A stretch of DNA of 10,111 bases from assembly GCA_036338025.1 (NCBI GenBank), contig JAYZDB010000061.1, positions 1 through 10,111 of the forward strand, in the 5' to 3' direction. This DNA comes from JAYZDB01 sp036338025 (GTDB taxonomy: Bacteria; Planctomycetota; UBA1135; UBA2386). The notes beneath the pieces are model-generated. The model was not told where the DNA came from, made no database searches, and saw only the letters and a program-made list of their open reading frames with translations. How positions within the stretch are numbered: position 1 is the first letter of the stretch; each line of letters begins with the position of its first letter. Below, in pieces: positions 1-6,008 of the stretch. A program made the translations under genes and the position numbers.

Positions 1-3
1 CGG

Positions 4-1410
4 TCACGTCAATCGTTCCGCGACAGTCTGAACCAACACTGGCTTGACCGGCACCTGCACGGACGGACAAGGCGGCGGCAGCTCGGAACTCGCGCACTGT
101 TCCCGCAACAGATCGCCGACGATCCGGTGGCAAATCCGTGCCTGACACGGCCCCATTCCAGCACGGGTCGCCATCTTGATCGATCGAAGGTCACTGCCGT
201 AGACCTCACTCGCTCGCTTGACGGTCTGCATCGTTACGTCCTCGCATCGGCAAACGACGGTCTGTGCTTGGACCAGGTCGCACAATCCCGGCAAGACCGG
301 AAACGCCGACAACAGGCGGTCGGCGGCCTGACGTTCCTTGCGACACTGGCGACGCAGATCCACCAGATCGCTGCCCTCTGCCAGACCCAGTTCCGCCGCG
401 ATGGCCCGTCCGGCCAGACGCCCCTCCGCCATCGCCACATCGGCCCCACCGATGCCGGCGATCTCGCCAGCCACCAAGACCCGGGCGACAGAGGTCCGCA
501 TGTCTTCGTCGTGCACCGGCAACCAGCCTCCACGCATGTCGAGGTGGTGCATCTCGCAGCCCAAGCGAATTGCCAATTCGGTGATCGGGTTCAAGCCGTA
601 ACCGACGCAGAGCAGATCGGCCTGTAGTTCTCGTTCCGTACCATGCACCGGGCGGCCATCGCGATCGACCCGTCCAAACGCCACCGTGCGTAGCTCCCCG
701 TCCGCACCAGCATGCGCCGAGAACACTGCGTGTCCAAACCGCATCTTGACGCCGGCGCCGACGAAGCACTTCGCGTAGTGCATCGCCTCGCGCAGCCGGT
801 GGGCGTGGAACACCACCCCGGGAAAGCTCCCTAGCAATCCACCGATGCGGTTGGCCTCGAGCAGAGCCACGATCTCGACCCCGGCTGCCAACAGCGAAGT
901 CACGGTCGGCAGCAGCAGCGGCCCGGTCCCAGCCACCACCGCGCGTTGACCCGGCTTGAGCATCTGTCCGCGGACCATCACCTGGGCCGCTCCTGGAGTC
1001 ACGGCACCAGGCAAGGTCCAGCCGGGAAACGGCAGGACCCGATCCATCGCTCCGGTTGCCAACAGGATGTAGTCAGCGTCGACCGTCAACAAACGCCCGT
1101 CGGCCTCCGCGAATACCTGCCCAGCTGCGATGTCCCAGACGGTGACGCCACTTTCGACCGATACCTTGCTGGCAACGACGTCCTCAATCAAGCGGTGGCC
1201 GGCATCGTGACTCGGAGCCGTGTAGCGCGGTGCGATGCCAGACTCAAAGCCCGCCGGTTTCTGTCGGAAGATCTGGCCCCCGAGACGATGGCCCTCATCC
1301 AGGATCAGGCTGTCCACACCGTAGCCGGCCAACTCACGAGCCGCGGTCATGCCAGCCGGTCCACCGCCAACGATCGCCACCTGGGTCTGGATCCTGCGGG
1401 CATCGCTCAT
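4..1410 (-). CDS. FAD/NAD(P)-binding alpha subunit of a three-component amine dehydrogenase (HcnB / OoxA-like)
   Basis: The product is 468 residues, close to HcnB (about 464). It probably forms the NAD(P)/FAD-binding alpha subunit of a membrane-linked enzyme that oxidises an amino acid or imino acid. A Rossmann motif, GGGPAG, lies at residues 15-20. A second dinucleotide motif, GTGPLLLP, lies mid-protein. Near the C-terminus is a BFD-like [2Fe-2S] site: C387-x-C389, then GPC422-x4-C427. The ATG at 1408-1410 is preferred over an open frame extending to 1512, because a perfect Shine-Dalgarno lies 9 nt upstream and the protein then begins just before the Rossmann strand. The start overlaps the stop of the [2Fe-2S] gene as ATGA, so translation is probably coupled. 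Relatives with this architecture include hydrogen cyanide synthase HcnB, opine/octopine oxidase subunit A and D-hydroxyproline dehydrogenase alpha. Sequence alone does not choose between them, so no gene symbol is given. Confidence 0.9.
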   Translation of the reverse strand: MSDARRIQTQVAIVGGGPAGMTAARELAGYGVDSLILDEGHRLGGQIFRQKPAGFESGIAPRYTAPSHDAGHRLIEDVVASKVSVESGVTVWDIAAGQVFAEADGRLLTVDADYILLATGAMDRVLPFPGWTLPGAVTPGAAQVMVRGQMLKPGQRAVVAGTGPLLLPTVTSLLAAGVEIVALLEANRIGGLLGSFPGVVFHAHRLREAMHYAKCFVGAGVKMRFGHAVFSAHAGADGELRTVAFGRVDRDGRPVHGTERELQADLLCVGYGLNPITELAIRLGCEMHHLDMRGGWLPVHDEDMRTSVARVLVAGEIAGIGGADVAMAEGRLAGRAIAAELGLAEGSDLVDLRRQCRKERQAADRLLSAFPVLPGLCDLVQAQTVVCRCEDVTMQTVKRASEVYGSDLRSIKMATRAGMGPCQARICHRIVGDLLREQCASSELPPPCPSVQVPVKPVLVQTVAERLT

Positions 1411-1700
1411 GCGGGATCTACCTCCTTCGGGCCCCACGACGACAGCTTCATGCCATCTTCCACCTCGGTCATGCAGGCCCGAACAGCGCGGCCATCGAGA
1501 TAGACAAGGCACTCAAAGCAGATGCCCATGTTGCAGAACACACCGCGCGGCTCGCCCAGGCGCGCCGACTTCCGCAGCACGTGGCTGCCTGCCGAGGCCA
1601 GCACCGATGCAACGGTTTCGCCGAGGTGAGCTGACAGCTGCCGACCGTCAAACTCGATTGCGACGGTTCGGTCACGGGCCTGTTGCATCCGTTCAGCCAT
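1407..1700 (-). CDS. Small [2Fe-2S] ferredoxin-like subunit (HcnA / OoxC-like)
   Basis: This 97-residue protein has a 2Fe-2S ferredoxin (Fer2_4) fold. Its cluster ligands read C56-x4-C61-x2-C64, followed by C76, the arrangement of HcnA (about 104 residues) and of the small subunits of opine oxidase and sarcosine-oxidase-like complexes. It should carry electrons between the two flavoprotein subunits encoded on either side. The ATG at 1698-1700 is chosen because GAGGAGGT lies 5 nt upstream. A longer in-frame start near 1739 would add 13 residues not seen in the family. The gene overlaps the end of the upstream FAD subunit by 8 nt and its own stop overlaps the next ATG, so the three genes form a tightly coupled set. 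Confidence 0.9.
   Translation of the reverse strand: MAERMQQARDRTVAIEFDGRQLSAHLGETVASVLASAGSHVLRKSARLGEPRGVFCNMGICFECLVYLDGRAVRACMTEVEDGMKLSSWGPKEVDPA
1420..1427 (-). promoter_or_regulatory. Shine-Dalgarno of the alpha-subunit gene
   Basis: On the minus strand this reads AAGGAGGT, a full match to the anti-16S consensus, 9 nt before the ATG at 1408-1410. It lies inside the 3' end of the [2Fe-2S] gene. It decides the start of the alpha subunit against longer in-frame alternatives. Confidence 0.85.
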
Positions 1701-2865
1701 GCACGACCTCCTCGAACCGGCCGGGGTCGAAGGTGCCATCGGGAATCGAGGTGGCCTGGCCCGTGATCTGCTGCGCGATCATCTCGCCAGTGCCCATCGA
1801 CAGGGTGATCCCAAGTCCCTCGTGGCCGCCGGCGATGTAGAGCCCCTCGACCCGGGACGGTCCGATCAGGGGCCGCTTATCCCGGGTATAGGGCCGCAAC
1901 CCAGCCCAACTCCGAACCAACTGCAGGTCCGCGATCCGGGGCACGAAGCGGGCCGCCCGAACCAGCGAAGCGGACAGCAGGGCCTGGTTGACGCGCAGGT
2001 CGTAGCCGCCGAACTGCCGGCTGGAGCCGATCAGCAGGGTGCCATTGCTCTGCGGCTGGACGTTGAGAGCACATGATCCCGGGTCCGGCGCAGGATCTTC
2101 AGGGTCCACCACCTTGCCAGCCGCTGTGCGCAGGTAGGCGACCTCGATGATCTGCGTGTGGATGGGCAGGTCCTGCGGCATCGTGATCGCCAGATCACCG
2201 CGCCGAGGGAAGATCGGCAGGCGGCTCAAGCCAGCCAGTTCCGCGAGTTCCGGCACCCATACCCCCGCTGCATTCACCACCTTGGGCGTAGCGACGAAAC
2301 CCGCGCTGGTCTCGACTCCTTCAATCCGACCGCCCTGGTCAAGGCGCAAGGCCTGCACCGCGGTATGGTGCAGGACCTCTGCACCATTTCGCATGGCTGC
2401 CTGCAACAAGGCGCCAGCTGCCTGCATCGGGAAGACAATGGCGTCCTTGGGATAGAAGAACGCGCCGGTCAGATCCGACGCAAGACCGGGTTCGCGAGCC
2501 AACAACTCGGCCTGATTGATCATCTCGCCAGGATCACCGTAGCCTTGCAGTTGGTCGCGGATGCCCTCGAGCGTGGGGCCATCCTCCGCCGACTCACCCA
2601 ACCACAAGCATCCACACCTGCGCAGCTCGAAGCTCTGTTCCTCGTCGTGGAACTTCGCCCAGAGCTCGACGCTGCGGTGCGAAAGCTGGTACATGTCGTA
2701 TGGGTCGGGCATCGTCATCAGATGCCCCATGCACGCCCCACTGCTGCCACCCGCGATACCACCACGTTCGATCAGCAACGGGAATAGCCCGGCTCGCGTC
2801 AACCAATAGGTCACCGCACAGCCGACGATTCCGCCACCTATCACGACCACGTCGGGTTTCTTCAC
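1693..2865 (-). CDS. FAD-dependent amino acid oxidase/dehydrogenase beta subunit (DAO family, HcnC / OoxB / ThiO-like)
   Basis: The 390-residue product belongs to the D-amino-acid oxidase (DAO) flavoprotein superfamily. An FAD-binding GGGIVG is at residues 10-15, followed by an acidic residue ending strand 2 (LLIERGG). The C-terminal FAD motif reads GLYIAGGHEGLG. Its length lies between glycine oxidase ThiO (about 370) and HcnC (about 417). Being paired with the [2Fe-2S] and alpha-subunit genes, it should be the catalytic subunit that takes a hydride from an amine carbon, with electrons passed on to the other subunits and probably a quinone. Translation starts at a GTG (2863-2865) with no clear Shine-Dalgarno. 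The next in-frame codon upstream that matters is the stop of the phosphoesterase gene, so no longer protein is possible. Only 18 nt separate the two genes. Glycine, hydroxyproline, an opine or another secondary amine could be the substrate. Confidence 0.88.
   Translation of the reverse strand: MKKPDVVVIGGGIVGCAVTYWLTRAGLFPLLIERGGIAGGSSGACMGHLMTMPDPYDMYQLSHRSVELWAKFHDEEQSFELRRCGCLWLGESAEDGPTLEGIRDQLQGYGDPGEMINQAELLAREPGLASDLTGAFFYPKDAIVFPMQAAGALLQAAMRNGAEVLHHTAVQALRLDQGGRIEGVETSAGFVATPKVVNAAGVWVPELAELAGLSRLPIFPRRGDLAITMPQDLPIHTQIIEVAYLRTAAGKVVDPEDPAPDPGSCALNVQPQSNGTLLIGSSRQFGGYDLRVNQALLSASLVRAARFVPRIADLQLVRSWAGLRPYTRDKRPLIGPSRVEGLYIAGGHEGLGITLSMGTGEMIAQQITGQATSIPDGTFDPGRFEEVVHG
1706..1713 (-). 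promoter_or_regulatory. Shine-Dalgarno of the [2Fe-2S] subunit gene
   Basis: On the minus strand this reads GAGGAGGT, 5 nt before the ATG at 1698-1700 and inside the 3' end of the FAD beta-subunit gene. It supports that start over the longer in-frame possibility. Confidence 0.8.
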
Positions 2866-2883
2866 TGGATTATCGAGGCTCGC

Positions 2884-3759
2884 TCACGAAACCTCTTCCA
2901 TGATCTTGGGCGAATGCTCGTCACGGACCTTGCCCTGGGCATCCACCCATATCTCCTGGAAGCTATCGAGCTTGCCGTCCTCACAAAGGACCCTGAGAAA
3001 ATGGGATACCACCGAGCCATTGGAGAGGCTGCGGTGACGCGGCACCACCGCGGCATTGACATAGACAGTGCCACGATGACGCAAGAACCGCGTGCGGAAT
3101 GCGCCACGTGGCGTGATCAAACGATGATGCATATGGCCGGCGATCACCAGGCGAACGCGCAATCCGATGCTCTTGATCTGATCGATTGCGAGTTCGAGGT
3201 CATCGTCGCCCCAATCGCCCCGGGGTGACTTGCCGAAATCCTTGCCCCAGATGTCATGGGTCTCCATCGACAAGCCCGTCGGGCCGTTGTGGGCGAGAAT
3301 GATGATGTCACGATGCTCCGCCTGCCGGGCGACCTCGACAATCCGCTCGGCAGACTCCCGGTGGTTACGCACATCGTAGAGTCGCGAGTACACCTCCGGA
3401 CTACGCAGGCTCGGACCACCCCAGGAGAACGGTCGTGCTCCGACAATGGATATTCCAGCCTCGTACCACTCGGTCAGATCGTAGGCGAGATGGTCCTCCC
3501 CGAGGATCTGAAGGCTCTCTTGCAGATTCGGCGTGATGCGTTTCTCGCTGAAACTCCGCCAGGCGTCGTGGTTGCCAAGGATCACCGCCTTGCGGACATC
3601 GATATTGGCCACCATCCGCACCATGTCGACGTCCTCGTCCCCCAAATCGCCCACGAACAGAGTTAGATCCTGGGTGCCTTGTTCCAGGTACTCGGAATCT
3701 GCAGTGCGCCACTCCTTGTGAATGTCACCTACGACGAGGATCGATGGGGTCTGGGTCAT
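2884..3759 (-). CDS. Calcineurin-like metallophosphoesterase, TIGR04168-type
   Basis: This 291-residue protein shows the metallophosphoesterase motifs in order: GDIH (D12, H14), GDLGDE (D38), GNHD (N63, H64, D65), then HNGPTGL and GHMHH, which supply the remaining metal histidines. Several extra signatures match my memory of the TIGR04168 family of cyanobacteria and plants: RPFSWGGP, a GKDF...GDWGDDDL segment, and GTVYVNAA...PR near the end. A binuclear metal centre hydrolysing a phosphoester is expected, but the substrate of this family is not known to me. No signal peptide is visible, so it should be cytoplasmic. The ATG at 3757-3759 lacks a Shine-Dalgarno. A candidate promoter just upstream would give a leader of only about 8 nt. 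The gene ends 18 nt before the flavoenzyme genes and is likely co-transcribed with them. Confidence 0.88.
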   Translation of the reverse strand: MTQTPSILVVGDIHKEWRTADSEYLEQGTQDLTLFVGDLGDEDVDMVRMVANIDVRKAVILGNHDAWRSFSEKRITPNLQESLQILGEDHLAYDLTEWYEAGISIVGARPFSWGGPSLRSPEVYSRLYDVRNHRESAERIVEVARQAEHRDIIILAHNGPTGLSMETHDIWGKDFGKSPRGDWGDDDLELAIDQIKSIGLRVRLVIAGHMHHRLITPRGAFRTRFLRHRGTVYVNAAVVPRHRSLSNGSVVSHFLRVLCEDGKLDSFQEIWVDAQGKVRDEHSPKIMEEVS

Positions 3760-3773
3760 GAGCGGGGCGGCCG

Positions 3774-3802
3774 AGCATACGGCGGGAGCAATTGCTTGTC
3801 TC
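3774..3802 (-). promoter_or_regulatory. Candidate sigma70-type promoter for the phosphoesterase-flavoenzyme operon
   Basis: On the minus strand GAGACA (3797-3802, 4 of 6 to TTGACA) is followed by exactly 17 nt and then TATGCT (3774-3779, 4 of 6 to TATAAT). Transcription would begin near 3767, about 8 nt before the ATG, which fits the missing Shine-Dalgarno. The match is moderate and not proven. Its best support is position, in the only gap between the activator and the phosphoesterase. Confidence 0.4.
3787..3796. promoter_or_regulatory. Palindrome AGCAATTGCT in the promoter spacer (possible operator)
   Basis: This is a perfect 10-nt palindrome, 27 nt upstream of the phosphoesterase ATG. It sits inside the 17-nt spacer of the candidate promoter, next to the -35 box, a position from which a bound protein would affect RNA polymerase. 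A weaker GGGAG / CTCCC inverted repeat (3784-3788 and 3800-3804) flanks it. It shares the CAATTG core with the palindrome upstream of the activator gene. Confidence 0.35.
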
Positions 3803-3838
3803 CCCTGTTACAGCCGACCTGGGGGGGGTCGCGTGGCC

Positions 3839-5710
3839 CTAATTCTCCTTCTTGTCCAGCAACCCGTTCTTCACGAGTTTCTCGCGGTAGGTCGTCCGCG
3901 GTACGCCGAACAGCTCAGCACCCTTGGTCAAGTTGCCCTGGCATTCGGACAAGGTCTGCTCCAGCGCTTCGCGTTCGGTGGCTTCCAGGCGTTCCTTCCA
4001 GGTCATGTTGGGGTCGTGCTGCGTGCCGCTGGTGTCGAATTCCCCTTCCACCAGCGTCGGGCCAGCGTCAAGGTGGGACACCAGGATCGGGCCGCCAGCA
4101 GCTCGTAGCGCGGCCCCCTTGATGACGTGGCGGAGCTCACGAATGTTACCGCGCCAAGGCAGACGGTGGAGATGGTCAAGGGTCGCGGCGGCGAGTTCTG
4201 GCGCCTGCTCGAGCCCAAGATCCCGGGCGGCTTCGGTCAAGAAGGTGTCACACAGCTGGAGGATGTCCTCACTACGCTCGCGCAGCGACGGAATCGTGAT
4301 CTCGAGTTCACGCAGTCGATAGTAGAGGTCCTCTCGGAACTCACCGGCCTCGACCATTCGCTCCAGGTTCTGGTGGGTGGCCGCGAGAATACGGACATCC
4401 ACGCTTGTCTGTCGTCGGGACCCAACCGGCATCACGATACGATCCTGCAGGGTGCGCAAAATCTTGGCCTGTAGATCACCGGCCATGTCACCGACCTCGT
4501 CAAGGAACAAAGTGCCGCCATCGGCCTCCACAAAGTGGCCCGTGCGCGCCTCGGAGGCACCGGTGAACGAACCCTTCTCGTGACCAAACAGGATGCTCTC
4601 CATCAACTGGTCAGGAATCGCAGCGCAGTTGACGGCGATGAAAGGCCCCTCGTTCCGCCGTGACAAATCGTGAATACAGCGCGCAACAACTTCCTTGCCC
4701 GTACCCGTCTCGCCCCGGATCAGCACTGTGTAGTCAGAAGGTGAGTAGAGCTTGACGTTCTCGACCATGCCGGCGCAGGCCGGACTCTTGGTCTGGAGTG
4801 CGGGGTGCGCCGTAGCTTCGTCGGCAGGCTGGGCTCGCACCAGGCTCGACACCAAGGCACGGTTGCCCAACGCCGATGCCAAGAGACGTCCGATGAACGC
4901 CAGGCGTTGCACATCGGTGGCAGTCAGCACTCCCCCGTCACGAACACAGTCCGCGTACAACACCCCGAGGGTCTTGCCCAACGCCGCCAGTGGCAAAGTG
5001 ATCCCGGAACTGATGCCCTCACGGCGGACCGAGAGGAACTGCGATGCGATGGGGTCGGCGCTGGCAATCGGCACATGCACGACCTGCCGCTTCTGCATGG
5101 CTTGTTCCACCAGCGACTGACTGACGCCAAACGGTGAGACATCGCCGTCGTGTGCGAGAAAGAAACTGGACTTGTCGACCTTGCCGACCTCAGAATCCAA
5201 CTGCACCATCACCCGGTCGGCTCCCGTAGACCGGAGCACTCCCTCCATGACCGTCTGGATCATGTGGTCTGCCTGGTTGAGGCCTTCGAGAGTGTCCGCG
5301 ATCTCCATGAACGCCTGGTACCAGGCACCAACGGGGGATCCGGCAAGGTCCGCGGACTCGGCAGCCAGCCTGGCCGGGTCGAGAGCTTCGGCCGTCGTGC
5401 CCCCCGCCGGCTGGGCGACGCGAATCTTGATCATCGCAGGGCCTACATTGAGCACATCGCCGTCGAGCAAGGACTCGAAGCGCGTCCCGACGTTGCCGGT
5501 GACGCTTCGCACCGGAAATGGAAGTCCTGACTCTGCACGGACTTGCGGTGAACCGTTCTCAACCCTCGTCTCCAGGATGCGCCCATGGTAGTCCGGCAGG
5601 TCAATCTCCGCCGGACAACCGTATTTCAGGGTGCCAACCCAAAAAGACGCCTGATCTACGGTAATCTCCTTATGGCCAGACCGATCGGTGATCTCGAGGT
5701 GAATCAGCAT
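3839..5710 (-). CDS. Sigma54-dependent transcriptional activator: degenerate FHA-like domain, GAF, AAA+, Fis HTH
   Basis: The 623-residue product is an enhancer-binding protein for sigma54 RNA polymerase. Residues about 1-100 look like an FHA fold (FWVG at 23-26, LLDGDVLNVG at 81-90), but the usual GR and SxxH phosphothreonine-binding residues are missing. Residues about 130-290 resemble a GAF sensor. The AAA+ core follows: Walker A GETGTGKE (333-340), the sigma54-contact loop GSFTGA (380-385), Walker B GTLFLDE (399-405), FREDLYYRL (458-466) and GNIRELRH (521-528). A Fis-type HTH spans about 591-615 (GNLTKGAELFGVPRTTYREKL). The GAFTGA loop carries Ser for Ala. The ATG at 5708-5710 has no Shine-Dalgarno. 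The gene is divergent from the kinase gene and followed on the same strand by the phosphoesterase operon. It probably controls one or both of these; its true targets are not visible. Confidence 0.92.
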   Translation of the reverse strand: MLIHLEITDRSGHKEITVDQASFWVGTLKYGCPAEIDLPDYHGRILETRVENGSPQVRAESGLPFPVRSVTGNVGTRFESLLDGDVLNVGPAMIKIRVAQPAGGTTAEALDPARLAAESADLAGSPVGAWYQAFMEIADTLEGLNQADHMIQTVMEGVLRSTGADRVMVQLDSEVGKVDKSSFFLAHDGDVSPFGVSQSLVEQAMQKRQVVHVPIASADPIASQFLSVRREGISSGITLPLAALGKTLGVLYADCVRDGGVLTATDVQRLAFIGRLLASALGNRALVSSLVRAQPADEATAHPALQTKSPACAGMVENVKLYSPSDYTVLIRGETGTGKEVVARCIHDLSRRNEGPFIAVNCAAIPDQLMESILFGHEKGSFTGASEARTGHFVEADGGTLFLDEVGDMAGDLQAKILRTLQDRIVMPVGSRRQTSVDVRILAATHQNLERMVEAGEFREDLYYRLRELEITIPSLRERSEDILQLCDTFLTEAARDLGLEQAPELAAATLDHLHRLPWRGNIRELRHVIKGAALRAAGGPILVSHLDAGPTLVEGEFDTSGTQHDPNMTWKERLEATEREALEQTLSECQGNLTKGAELFGVPRTTYREKLVKNGLLDKKEN

Positions 5711-5721
5711 GATGAAACGGG

Positions 5722-5733
5722 GGTCAATTGACC
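5722..5733. promoter_or_regulatory. 12-nt perfect palindrome GGTCAATTGACC upstream of the activator gene
   Basis: The two halves GGTCAA and TTGACC are exact reverse complements with no spacer. The site ends 11 nt before the activator start codon (5710) and lies in the region that must hold the divergent promoters. A dimeric regulator binding here could block or autoregulate the activator gene. No Fis-HTH binding preference is known for this protein, so this is only a candidate. Confidence 0.4.
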
Positions 5734-5912
5734 TACTTCCGTCGGGAAAGCGCCACCTATACCTCGGTTATCCCCCAAAGTTACCGTCGAGATTCCGACA
5801 AATCTGACCACCCCTGCTGCCATTTACCCCATCGCAAGGCGAAGATAAGGTCTTCGTCTCCCGGATTTTCCTGCCCCCCCCGCACCACCCCAGGAACCCC
5901 GCGCCCTCCGAT

Positions 5913-5931
5913 CGGCCGGCAAGTCCGGCCG
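5913..5931. repeat. GC-rich inverted repeat upstream of the kinase GTG
   Basis: CGGCCGG (5913-5919) and CCGGCCG (5925-5931) form a perfect 7-bp stem around the loop CAAGT. If translation starts at 6009, the hairpin would lie in the kinase mRNA leader, about 80 nt before the start. If the frame starts further upstream, it is simply coding sequence for an Ala/Pro-rich linker. No U-tract follows, so it is not a typical terminator. Confidence 0.4.
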
Positions 5932-6008
5932 GGGACCGCCAGTGGCTGGTCCACTGCTCGCCCGAGCGGACCCTGGTCGCTCGTCAGCGTGACGACACGA
6001 CCATCCTG

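Larger units (their letters stand above)
5711..6008. other. Divergent intergenic region, with the kinase reading frame entering from 5808
   Basis: This 298-nt stretch separates the activator start from the first GTG of the kinase frame. The part up to about 5845 is less GC-rich and probably carries the promoters; I see no convincing -35/-10 or -24/-12 pair there. The kinase frame is open from the TGA at 5805-5807 onward. From about 5847 it shows G/C third positions, and from about 5931 it reads like the first strands of a kinase N-lobe. It contains no ATG, GTG or TTG; only CTG and ATT codons (for example ATT 5865, CTG 5871) could start it. An 8-C run lies at 5874-5881. Confidence 0.6.

Noticed and set aside
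946..1503. Open frame of 185 codons on the plus strand opposite the alpha-subunit gene
   Set aside because: It is antisense to a well-supported gene with clear motifs; its product has no recognisable domain and such antisense frames are common in GC-rich DNA.
3815..3831. CGACC / GGTCG hairpin with a G-run after the activator gene as a terminator
   Set aside because: The five-bp stem has no U-tract on the minus strand, so evidence for termination between activator and phosphoesterase is too weak.
5747..5767. Possible sigma54 promoter (GG-N10-GC spacing) upstream of the activator gene
   Set aside because: Only the GG and GC dinucleotides match; the rest of the -24 and -12 boxes do not.
5766..5786. 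Imperfect inverted repeat CGGTTA ... TTACCG in the divergent region
   Set aside because: The arms carry a mismatch and the stem is short, so it is likely chance.
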